Source: Phaeovulum veldkampii DSM 11550 (lineage in GTDB: Bacteria > Pseudomonadota > Alphaproteobacteria > Rhodobacterales > Rhodobacteraceae). From it: a stretch of DNA of 55,072 nt. The position numbers and the translations under genes were made by a program. Shown here piece after piece: positions 25,766-34,023 of the stretch. Every line of letters starts with the position of its first letter. Positions within the stretch are counted from its first letter, which is position 1. The stretch covers positions 1-55,072 of the forward strand of contig NZ_PZKF01000020.1 of the NCBI RefSeq assembly GCF_003034995.1, in the 5' to 3' direction. Below the pieces are notes generated by a model. That model had not been told where the DNA came from. It saw only the letters and a list, made by a program, of their open reading frames with translations, and searched no databases.

Positions 25766-28700
25766 TCAGGCCTCCAGTTCCACCAGCAGATCCTTGGCGT
25801 CGATCTGGCTGCCGGGCTGCACATGCAGCGCCTTGACCGTGGCGGCGCGGTCGGCGTGGATGCCGGTTTCCATTTTCATCGCCTCGATGGTCAGCAGCAT
25901 GTCGCCCGGCTTGACCTTCTGCCCCACCACAACCGAGACGCTGGCCACCACCCCCGGCATCGGCGCGCCGATATGGGCGGGGTTGCCCTCGGCAGCCTTG
26001 GGGCGGGCGGCGGTGGCGGCCTTGATGGCGCGGTTCGGCACCCGGATCACACGGGGCTGGCCGTTCAGTTCAAAGAATACCTTGGCCTCGCCATCCTCGC
26101 CGGTTTCGCCCACGGCTTGCAGCCGGATTTCCAGCGTCTTGCCGGGGTCGATTTCGGCGGTGATCTCTTCGCCCGGCTGCATTCCATAAAAGAACGGAAT
26201 CGTCGGCAGGGTGCGCACCGGGCCATACAGCCGGTGTCGTCCCATATAGTCCAGAAACACCTTGGGATACATCAGATAGCCGTTCAGATCCTCGTCATCG
26301 ACGCGGAAGCCGCTCAGATCGTCAGACAGTTTTGTGCGCGTGGCCTCCAGATCGACCGGGGCCATCCCGGCGCCGGGGCGCGCGGTCGAGGGCGCATCGC
26401 CCTTCAGCACCTTGGCCACGATCCCCGCGGGCCAACCGCCCGGCGGCTGGCCCAGGTTGCCGCGCAGCATGTCCACCACCGAGTCGGGGAAGGCGACGTC
26501 CACCGCCGGATCTTCGACCTGCGCGCGGGTCAGGTTCTGCGCCACCATCATCAGCGCCATGTCGCCCACCACCTTCGACGACGGCGTGACCTTGACGATA
26601 TCGCCAAAGATGCGGTTGGCCTCGGCATAGGCCTGCGCAACCTCGGGCCAGCGGTCTTCAAGCCCCAGGCTGCGCGCCTGCGCCTTGAGGTTGGTAAACT
26701 GCCCGCCGGGCATCTCGTGCAGGTAAACCTCGGATGCGGGCGCGGCGAGGCCCGATTCGAACGCCCGATACTGGCTGCGAACACCCTCCCAATAGTTGGA
26801 AATCGCACGGATCGCGCCAATATCCAGACCCGTGTCGCGCTCGGTATGGCGCAGCGCCTCGACGATGGAGCCAAGGCAGGGCTGCGAGGTGCCGCCCGAG
26901 AACGCATCCATCGCCGCGTCCACCGCATCCACCCCGGCCTCGGCCGCGGCCAGCACCGTGGCGCCCGCGATGCCCGAGGTGTCGTGGGTGTGGAAGTGGA
27001 TCGGCAGCCCCACCTCATCCTTCAGCGTGCGGATCAGGACGCGGGCCGCGGCGGGTTTCAGCAGGCCTGCCATGTCTTTCAGCCCCAGCACATGGGCGCC
27101 CGCCGCGCGCAGATCCTTGCCCATCGCAACGTAATAGGCCAGGTCGTATTTGGCGCGGCCAGGGTCGAGGATGTCGCCGGTGTAGCAGATCGTGCCTTCG
27201 CAGACCTTCCCGGCCTCGATCACCGCATCCATCGCCACGCGCATGTTTTCAACCCAGTTCAGGCTGTCGAACACGCGGAACACATCGACCCCGGTTTCCG
27301 CCGCCTGCTTCACAAAGAACCGCACCACATTGTCGGGGTAGTTGGTATAGCCCACCCCGTTCGAGGCACGCAGCAGCATTTGTGTCATCACATTGGGCAG
27401 GGCGGCGCGGATGTCGCGCAGCCGCTGCCAAGGACATTCCTGCAGGAAGCGGTAGGCCACGTCAAAGGTGGCGCCGCCCCAGCATTCGACCGAGAACAGA
27501 TCGGGCAGATTGGCGGCATAGGAAGGCGCCACGCGGATCATGTCGATTGATCGCATCCGGGTGGCCAGCAGGCTTTGATGCCCGTCGCGCATCGTGGTGT
27601 CGGTCATCAGCAGTCTGGTCTGCGCCGCCATCCAGTCGGCCACCGCCTGCGGACCCTTTTGCTCCAGCAGGGTCCGGGTGCCGGGGGCGGGGGCGGCCTT
27701 GGGCGCGGGCGGTTTCGGTGCGCGCGCCTCGGCGGGGGGGCGCGGTCGGCCCGCGGTTTCGGGATGCCCGTTCACCGTGATGTCGGCGATATAGGTCAGG
27801 ATTTTCGTTGCCCGGTCGCGCCGTTTGCGGAAATGGAACAGGTCGGGCGTCGTGTCGATGAATTTGGTGGTGTAGCTGTAATCCAGAAAGGTGGGGTGTT
27901 TCAGCAGGTTGATGACAAAGTCGATGTTGGTGGAAACCCCGCGGATGCGGAATTCGCGCAACGCCCGGTCCATCCGCTTGATCGCCTGTTCGGGCGTCTG
28001 TGCCCAGGCGGTGACCTTGACCAGAAGACTGTCGTAATAGCGGGTGATCACGCCGCCCGCATAGGCGGTGCCGCCATCCAGACGAATGCCCATGCCGGTG
28101 GCCGACCGATAGGCCGTCAGGCGGCCATAATCGGGGATAAAGTTGTTTTGCGGGTCTTCGGTCGTCACCCGGCATTGCAGCGCATGGCCCGACAGGTGGA
28201 TGTCGTCCTGCCGGGCGATGCCGGTGGCTTCGGCCAATGTCGCGCCCTCGGCCACCTTGATCTGCGCCTGAACGATGTCGATGCCAGTCACCTCTTCGGT
28301 GACGGTGTGTTCGACCTGAACGCGCGGGTTGACCTCGATGAAATAGAACTGCTCGGTGTCCATATCCATCAGGAATTCGACCGTGCCCGCGTTCTGATAG
28401 CCTACCGCGCGGCCGATCTTCAGCGCCAGTTCGCAGACCTCGGCGCGCTGGGCGTCGGTCAGGTAGGGGGCGGGCGCGCGTTCCACGACCTTCTGGTTGC
28501 GGCGCTGCACGGTGCAGTCGCGCTCATACAGGTGATACAGCCCGCCGTGGGTGTCGCCCAATAGTTGCACCTCGACATGGCGGGCGCGCAGGATCATCTT
28601 TTCCAGATAGCCCTCGCCATTGCCAAAGGCCGCTTCGGCCTCGCGGCGGCCCTCGCGCACCTTTTCGGCCAGCTCCTCGGGGCCGTTGATCGGGCGCATG

Positions 28701-29203
28701 CCGCGCCCGCCGCCGCCCCAGCTTGCCTTCAGCATCAACGGGTAACCCACCGCCCCGGCCTGACGGCGCACCTCGTCCATGTCGTCGCCCAGAACGTCGG
28801 TTGCGGGGATCACCGGCACACCGGCCTTGATCGCTACCTGCCGGGCGCTGGCCTTGTCGCCCAGCGCGCGCATGGTGTCGGCACGCGGACCGATGAAGGT
28901 GATGCCCGCCGCCGCGCAGGCCTCGACGAATTCGGGGTTTTCCGACAGCAGGCCATAGCCCGGATGGATCGCATCGGCGCCGCATTCGCGGGCCACGCGG
29001 ATGATTTCGGGGATCGACAGATAGGCCGCCACCGGCCCCAGCCCAGCGCCGATTCGATAGGCTTCGTCGGCCTTGAAGCGGTGCAGCCCCAGCTTGTCTT
29101 CCTCGGCATAGATGGCGACGGTCTTCTTGCCCAGCTCGTTGGCCGCGCGCATCACGCGAATGGCGATTTCGCCCCGGTTGGCGATCAGGATCTTGCTAAA
29201 CAT
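25766..29203 (-). CDS. pyc: Pyruvate carboxylase
   Basis: The 1145-residue single-chain enzyme carboxylates pyruvate to oxaloacetate with ATP and bicarbonate, refilling the TCA cycle. The biotin carboxylase domain is residues 1-450, with ILIANRGEIAIRVMRAANEL and the ATP loop KASWGGGGRGM. The carboxyltransferase domain begins near residue 545, with TTMRDGHQSLLATRMRS. The biotinyl domain ends the chain, with Lys1110 in EAMKMETG as the biotin site. The start MFSKILIANR is at 29203, since the frame extends to 29266 without homology. A hydrophilic Pro/Ala linker follows the BC domain. It stands alone. Confidence 0.96.
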   Translation of the reverse strand: MFSKILIANRGEIAIRVMRAANELGKKTVAIYAEEDKLGLHRFKADEAYRIGAGLGPVAAYLSIPEIIRVARECGADAIHPGYGLLSENPEFVEACAAAGITFIGPRADTMRALGDKASARQVAIKAGVPVIPATDVLGDDMDEVRRQAGAVGYPLMLKASWGGGGRGMRPINGPEELAEKVREGRREAEAAFGNGEGYLEKMILRARHVEVQLLGDTHGGLYHLYERDCTVQRRNQKVVERAPAPYLTDAQRAEVCELALKIGRAVGYQNAGTVEFLMDMDTEQFYFIEVNPRVQVEHTVTEEVTGIDIVQAQIKVAEGATLAEATGIARQDDIHLSGHALQCRVTTEDPQNNFIPDYGRLTAYRSATGMGIRLDGGTAYAGGVITRYYDSLLVKVTAWAQTPEQAIKRMDRALREFRIRGVSTNIDFVINLLKHPTFLDYSYTTKFIDTTPDLFHFRKRRDRATKILTYIADITVNGHPETAGRPRPPAEARAPKPPAPKAAPAPGTRTLLEQKGPQAVADWMAAQTRLLMTDTTMRDGHQSLLATRMRSIDMIRVAPSYAANLPDLFSVECWGGATFDVAYRFLQECPWQRLRDIRAALPNVMTQMLLRASNGVGYTNYPDNVVRFFVKQAAETGVDVFRVFDSLNWVENMRVAMDAVIEAGKVCEGTICYTGDILDPGRAKYDLAYYVAMGKDLRAAGAHVLGLKDMAGLLKPAAARVLIRTLKDEVGLPIHFHTHDTSGIAGATVLAAAEAGVDAVDAAMDAFSGGTSQPCLGSIVEALRHTERDTGLDIGAIRAISNYWEGVRSQYRAFESGLAAPASEVYLHEMPGGQFTNLKAQARSLGLEDRWPEVAQAYAEANRIFGDIVKVTPSSKVVGDMALMMVAQNLTRAQVEDPAVDVAFPDSVVDMLRGNLGQPPGGWPAGIVAKVLKGDAPSTARPGAGMAPVDLEATRTKLSDDLSGFRVDDEDLNGYLMYPKVFLDYMGRHRLYGPVRTLPTIPFFYGMQPGEEITAEIDPGKTLEIRLQAVGETGEDGEAKVFFELNGQPRVIRVPNRAIKAATAARPKAAEGNPAHIGAPMPGVVASVSVVVGQKVKPGDMLLTIEAMKMETGIHADRAATVKALHVQPGSQIDAKDLLVELEA

Positions 29204-29343
29204 CGGCGGCCCCCGTGGAATGTTTGCGCGAACTTTTAGGGGGGTGGCGCTGCGGCGCAAGTGCAATTCCGGCGCAGGGCTCAGATTGCCGCCCCCCGTG
29301 CCGCCGCTTGACAGGGCCGCACGGCCACCGCAAGCAAGGTGGC

Positions 29344-30792
29344 ATGATCGACCTGCGCCCTGTCGGATATGTGATCGGCCTGTTGGTCGCGGTTCTGGGG
29401 GCCGCGATGCTGGTTCCCATGGCGATTGACTGGCAGCGCGGCGACCCGCACTGGCGCAGCTTTCTCGAATCGTCGTTCCTGACCACCACCTTCGGTATTC
29501 TGACCGCGCTGGCCTGCCAGAACGCGGTGCGGAAAACGATGAACCTGAAGCAAAGCTTCATTCTGACCTCGGGCGTCTGGCTGGCCCTGCCGCTGTTTGG
29601 CAGCCTGCCCTTCATGCTGGGCGCGCCGGGGGCAAGCTTTACCGACGCCTATTTCGAGGCGATGTCGGGCATGACCACCACCGGCACCACGGCATTTCCG
29701 CATCTGGATGGGCTGCCCTATGGCACAAATCTCTGGCGCGGCATCCTGCAATGGCTGGGCGGGCTGGGGATCGTGATTGTCGCGATGATCTTTCTGCCGG
29801 TGATGAAGGTCGGCGGGATGCAGTATTTCCGCTCGGAGGGGTTTGACACGCTGGGCAAGGTGCTGCCCCGCGCCTTTGATATCTCGACCGCGATGATCCG
29901 CATCTACATCGGCCTGACGGTGCTGTGCGCCGGGGTCTATGCCGCGCTGGGCATGACCAGTTTCGACGCGGTGATGCACGCCCTGACCACCATGAGCACG
30001 GGCGGCTTTTCCAACTATGATGCCAGCTTTGCCGTCTACCGGGGGCCGGCAGAGTATGCTTCGAGCGTTTTCATGATTCTGGCCGCGCTGCCCTTCATCC
30101 GGTTTGTCCAGTTGACGCAGGGTCATGCCGGCCCGATCTGGCGCGATATTCAGGTGCGCGCCTTTCTACGCTGGATGGCTTATGCCATCGGGGTTGTCGT
30201 GGCCTATCGGATGTGGCTGCACGAGACGGCCTTCTGGCCCACCCTGCGCGAGGTCACATTCAATGTGGTGACCATTTTCACCGGCACGGGCTATGCTTCG
30301 GAAGATGTGACGAAGTGGGGCCATCTGGCCTTCGTGGTGCTGATCATCACGGGCCTGATCGGCGGCTGCACCGCGTCAACCGGCTGTTCGGTCAAGGTGT
30401 TCCGCTATCTGATCCTGTTCGAGGCGATCAAGACCCAGATCCGGCGGCTTTACAGCCCGCATCGGGTGCGCCCGGTGCGTCTGGCCGGGCGCCCGGTCGA
30501 AGATGAGGTGATCGGCTCGGTCATCGCCTTTTTCGCGCTGTTCATCCTCAGCTTTGGCCTGCTGATCGTGGGGTTGTCGCTGGCCGGGCTTCAGACCAGG
30601 ACCGCCCTCACCGGGGCCTGGACAGCGATTGCCAATGTCGGCCCGGTCTGGGGCCCAGAGGTATCGGCCACCGGGTCGGTGGACAAGTTTCCCGCCGCAG
30701 CAAAGTGGATGATGATTTTCGGCATGTTTCTGGGCCGGCTGGAGCTGATGACAGTGTTCGTGCTGTTCCTGCCGCGGTTCTGGCGCAGCTAA
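29344..30792 (+). CDS. trkH: TrkH-family potassium uptake protein
   Basis: The 482-residue integral membrane protein imports K+. It has four pore-loop repeats with selectivity-filter-like segments: MTTTGTTAFP, MSTGGFSNY, FTGTGYASED and IANVGPVWGP. About ten hydrophobic helices surround them. The third repeat keeps GTGYA, as in TrkH. No trkA is adjacent, as TrkA regulatory genes often lie elsewhere in alphaproteobacteria. The ATG at 29344 (MIDLRPVGYV) is chosen because earlier codons of the frame are basic and non-homologous. It converges with the next gene with only two bases between stops. Confidence 0.9.
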   Translation: MIDLRPVGYVIGLLVAVLGAAMLVPMAIDWQRGDPHWRSFLESSFLTTTFGILTALACQNAVRKTMNLKQSFILTSGVWLALPLFGSLPFMLGAPGASFTDAYFEAMSGMTTTGTTAFPHLDGLPYGTNLWRGILQWLGGLGIVIVAMIFLPVMKVGGMQYFRSEGFDTLGKVLPRAFDISTAMIRIYIGLTVLCAGVYAALGMTSFDAVMHALTTMSTGGFSNYDASFAVYRGPAEYASSVFMILAALPFIRFVQLTQGHAGPIWRDIQVRAFLRWMAYAIGVVVAYRMWLHETAFWPTLREVTFNVVTIFTGTGYASEDVTKWGHLAFVVLIITGLIGGCTASTGCSVKVFRYLILFEAIKTQIRRLYSPHRVRPVRLAGRPVEDEVIGSVIAFFALFILSFGLLIVGLSLAGLQTRTALTGAWTAIANVGPVWGPEVSATGSVDKFPAAAKWMMIFGMFLGRLELMTVFVLFLPRFWRS

Positions 30793-30794
30793 GA

Positions 30795-32567
30795 TCACTC
30801 CCAGCAGGACACCAGAACCGTCATGCCGGTGGCCAGTCGCGCCAGATCCTCGGCGGCCATGGCGCCGCTGCGGGTGGCGGGCTGCGGCGCAAGGCCCCGC
30901 TCGGCCAGCACCGTTGCCAGCGCGCCCGATTGCAGCGCCACGGCCAGATCGGCAGGCAGCACCCGCCCGCCAGTGCCGTCCTTCGGCAAAAGCATCCCCA
31001 CCACTGCCCCCGCTGCATCCAGAACCGGCCCGCCCGCATCCCCCGGCAAAGCCGCCAGCGCCAGCCGCACATGCCCCGGCTCGGCCGCCAGCCCGCCCTC
31101 GCGCGACAATGTCCCAAAGGTCAGCACCGGCGCGCTGATCGCATCCTCGTAGGGATAGCCTGCCACCGCCACCTCGGCGTCGGGCCGGGGCAGGGCGGTC
31201 TGAAATTCGGCCACGATACGCGGGGCAAGCAGGGTTTTCGGGCGCAGCACCGCCAGACCCAACGCCGCATCGGCAAAGGCCACCTCGGCCTCGGTGCCGT
31301 CGATGGTGATGCGCCCGCAGCCCGCCACCACATCGGCGGTGGTCAGCACCCCGCCCTGCGCGTCGATGTAAAAGCCCGACCGCGACAGCATCGGCCTGCG
31401 CAGATCAAGCCCCGCCATCAGCCCGGCCTTCGGCACCGCCAGAGGCTCGCCCAGCGCATCGTTCAGCGCGGTGTTGCCCAGCGGGCGGAAGCTGGCCTTC
31501 ATCGCGGCCAGAACCCGCTCCATCCGGGCCGCCTCGGACGCCGGGTAGACGAGGGTAAAGCCCTTGATCAGACCGCCTTTCAACTCGGCCTGCGTGTAGG
31601 ACTGAAGCCGCGCATTCTGCCCGGTCAGGGTAAAGCCGATGCGGCTGCGCTCGCGCGCACCCTCTATCGGCACGATCTCCAGCCCCTGCATCGCATCATA
31701 AAGCGCAAACAGCGCGGCCTGATCGCCCTGCCGCGAAATCAGCAGCACCTTGACGCCTGACCCGTCTTTTTCGGCGTAATGCACAAAGGGCGGGTCGTAG
31801 TGGTCAAAGACCACCAGCCCGGTGGGCAACTGGATCTCGATCCCGGCCTCGGCCTCGGTCACGGTTTCCAGCCCAAGTGCGGTGCGGTCTGCGGCCACTT
31901 CGGCCAGCAACCGGGCGCGCTGGGCGGTGGTCAGAACCCCGGTCGGGTCTTCGCCCACGGCGCTCTGCCACTCGGCCATCGAGCGTCGCGTGCCCGGCCC
32001 GAAGGCGCCGTCGATGGCGGCGGTGTAATGGCCGGTCCAGTTCAGCGCAGACTGGATTTCCTCGCGCTCGGCCCGGCTCAGCGCGGCCTCTGCGGCGCGG
32101 GCCTGGGCCAGCGTTTCGACCGGGTCGGGCTGCGGGGCGGGGGCCACTTGCGGCACGGCTGCCTCCGGCACGGCCGTGCCTGGCGCGGCGGCCTCGGGCA
32201 GTGGCGCCGCAGGCGCCGCGGGTGCGGCGGCGATATTGGCTGCAGGCCCGACGGGCCAGAACTTCTGGCGGAATTTGGCGCTGTCGGCCACATAACTGTC
32301 GGACGGGATCATCCCCTCGCTGCGCAGCAGTTGCGCCTGGGCGGCGGCCTGTTCGGGCGTGAACGGTCCCAGCGCGATGGCATACCACCCCGACGACAGC
32401 GCAAAGCCCGCCACATTGGGGAATGTCTCGGCCCAGTCGCGGGCGCGGTCCTCGCCCTCGCGCAGGGTGGGTTGCGCCTCGATCTGGACCCAGGCGTCCT
32501 GCGCTGCCGCCGCGCCCCCCATCGCCAGCGTCACCCCGATCACCAAGCCCCAGACACCCTGCTTCAT
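30795..32567 (-). CDS. Secreted trypsin-fold pseudoprotease with peptidoglycan-binding region
   Basis: The 590-residue protein has a signal peptide (MKQGVWGLVIGVTLAMGGAA). An SPOR-like segment spans about 25-100, followed by a Pro/Ala linker, a PG_binding_1-like unit (about 170-225, AIDGAFGPGTRRSMAEWQ) and a C-terminal trypsin/DegP-like domain from about 380. All three expected catalytic residues are changed. The His position reads LTTADVV (Asp412), the Asp position ALGLAVL (Gly437), and the Ser position GDAGGPVLD (Ala511, normally GDSGGP). The fold is kept but proteolysis is not expected. It is likely a periplasmic or envelope binding protein. The start at 32567 fits the signal peptide; an upstream ATG at 32639 is less likely. 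Confidence 0.75.
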   Translation of the reverse strand: MKQGVWGLVIGVTLAMGGAAAAQDAWVQIEAQPTLREGEDRARDWAETFPNVAGFALSSGWYAIALGPFTPEQAAAQAQLLRSEGMIPSDSYVADSAKFRQKFWPVGPAANIAAAPAAPAAPLPEAAAPGTAVPEAAVPQVAPAPQPDPVETLAQARAAEAALSRAEREEIQSALNWTGHYTAAIDGAFGPGTRRSMAEWQSAVGEDPTGVLTTAQRARLLAEVAADRTALGLETVTEAEAGIEIQLPTGLVVFDHYDPPFVHYAEKDGSGVKVLLISRQGDQAALFALYDAMQGLEIVPIEGARERSRIGFTLTGQNARLQSYTQAELKGGLIKGFTLVYPASEAARMERVLAAMKASFRPLGNTALNDALGEPLAVPKAGLMAGLDLRRPMLSRSGFYIDAQGGVLTTADVVAGCGRITIDGTEAEVAFADAALGLAVLRPKTLLAPRIVAEFQTALPRPDAEVAVAGYPYEDAISAPVLTFGTLSREGGLAAEPGHVRLALAALPGDAGGPVLDAAGAVVGMLLPKDGTGGRVLPADLAVALQSGALATVLAERGLAPQPATRSGAMAAEDLARLATGMTVLVSCWE

Positions 32568-32722
32568 CGTCTCCACACCCTTTTTGTCGCGCCGTCGCCG
32601 CACCGGATGGCAAATTAGCAGGATGCGCGGCGCCGTCATCCGAAAAACCGCCGTGCCCCGGCGCCCCCCGTTGACCCTGTCGCCCCCCTTGCCTATGCAA
32701 AGGGCGCATCCGGAGAGCCCCC

Positions 32723-33643
32723 ATGACCCAGACCGCCCCCCGTTCCTTTCAGGAGATCATCCTGCGCCTGCAAGCCTATTGGGCCGCGCAGGGCTGCGCT
32801 GTGCTGCAACCTTATGACATGGAGGTGGGTGCGGGCACCTTTCACCCGGCCACCACGCTGCGCGCGCTGGGCAACCGCCCCTGGGCCGCGGCCTATGTGC
32901 AGCCCTCGCGGCGCCCGACCGACGGGCGTTATGGCGAAAACCCGAACCGCTTGCAGCACTATTACCAGTATCAGGTCATCATCAAACCCTCGCCGGCGAA
33001 CCTGCAAGACCTCTATCTTGGCAGCCTGCAAGCCATCGGCATCGACCTTGGCCTGCACGACATCCGCTTTGTCGAGGACGACTGGGAAAGCCCCACGCTG
33101 GGCGCCTGGGGGCTGGGCTGGGAGGTGTGGTGCGACGGCATGGAAGTGTCGCAGTTCACCTATTTCCAGCAGGTCGGCGGGCATGACTGCCGACCCGTCT
33201 CGGGCGAGTTGACCTATGGGCTGGAACGGCTGGCAATGTATGTGCTGGGTATCGACCATGTGATGGACATGCCCTTCAACGATCCCGACGCCCCGATTGC
33301 ACTGAAATACGGCGACGTTTTCGCTCAGACCGAACGCGAATATTCGCGCTGGAACTTTGATCAGGCCGATACGGCGATGCTGCTCAAGCATTTCGAGGAT
33401 GCCGAGGCCGAATGCGACCGCATCCTGGCCGCCCCGGCGCTGGATCCGAAAACCGGCAAGACGATTCCGATGGCGCACCCCGCTTATGACCAGTGCATCA
33501 AGGCCAGCCACTTGTTCAACCTGCTGGACGCGCGCGGGGTGATTTCGGTAACCGAGCGGCAGGCCTATATCGGCCGGGTGCGCGCGCTGGCCAGGAAATG
33601 CGCCGATGCCTTTGTCACCACCGAGGCCGGGGGCGCCGCATGA
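32723..33643 (+). CDS. glyQ: Glycyl-tRNA synthetase alpha subunit
   Basis: The 306-residue class II catalytic subunit of the tetrameric bacterial enzyme forms glycyl-adenylate. Conserved parts are [18 protein letters not shown] at the N-terminus, [37 protein letters not shown] (motif 2 region) and [15 protein letters not shown] (motif 3). The length is typical. CGGAGAG precedes the ATG. The stop overlaps the start of a small gene that separates it from glyS, and all three are co-directional. Confidence 0.96.
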   Translation: MTQTAPRSFQEIILRLQAYWAAQGCAVLQPYDMEVGAGTFHPATTLRALGNRPWAAAYVQPSRRPTDGRYGENPNRLQHYYQYQVIIKPSPANLQDLYLGSLQAIGIDLGLHDIRFVEDDWESPTLGAWGLGWEVWCDGMEVSQFTYFQQVGGHDCRPVSGELTYGLERLAMYVLGIDHVMDMPFNDPDAPIALKYGDVFAQTEREYSRWNFDQADTAMLLKHFEDAEAECDRILAAPALDPKTGKTIPMAHPAYDQCIKASHLFNLLDARGVISVTERQAYIGRVRALARKCADAFVTTEAGGAA

Positions 33644-34023
33644 TCCGCGCCGCGCTGCCTTTGGCGCTGGCGGCGCTGCCCGCGCTGGCCGCCCCCACCG
33701 GCGAGGTGCGGCTGGTGTCGGTCGTCACCGGCGAGCCCGAGCCGATCCTTGCCGCCACGCTGGATGCCAACAGACGTGCCGCCTGCCTGTCCACGCCGCT
33801 GTCGCTGGCGCTGTTGTCGGAAACCTACCGCATCGCCGACGATGCCCGCCCCACCCCCGCCGCGCTGCCCTGTTTCGATGCCGCCCGCCTGAGTGCCGAT
33901 CTGGCCGAGGGCCGGGCGGTTGCCTTTCTGTCTGACCCCGGCCCCGGCCCGCTGCGCCTTGTGGCGGTCTACCCCGATGGCCGGGCTTATGCCTGGCAGC
34001 AGCCCCACCTGACGGAGAAGTAA
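33640..34023 (+). CDS. Small secreted protein between glyQ and glyS (DUF6446-like)
   Basis: The 127-residue protein has an N-terminal signal sequence ([18 protein letters not shown]). The mature part has four notable segments: [34 protein letters not shown] and [14 protein letters not shown]. These resemble the DUF6446 proteins I recall from glyQ-glyS loci of other Rhodobacterales, but the chain is shorter. The start overlaps the glyQ stop as ATGA, and glyS begins directly after its stop, so it is translated with the synthetase genes. Its role in glycylation, if any, is unknown. Confidence 0.7.
   Translation: MIRAALPLALAALPALAAPTGEVRLVSVVTGEPEPILAATLDANRRAACLSTPLSLALLSETYRIADDARPTPAALPCFDAARLSADLAEGRAVAFLSDPGPGPLRLVAVYPDGRAYAWQQPHLTEK

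Noticed and set aside
25823-27550. 575-codon frame opposite pyc
   Set aside because: It is an antisense shadow of pyruvate carboxylase, without a ribosome binding site or motif.
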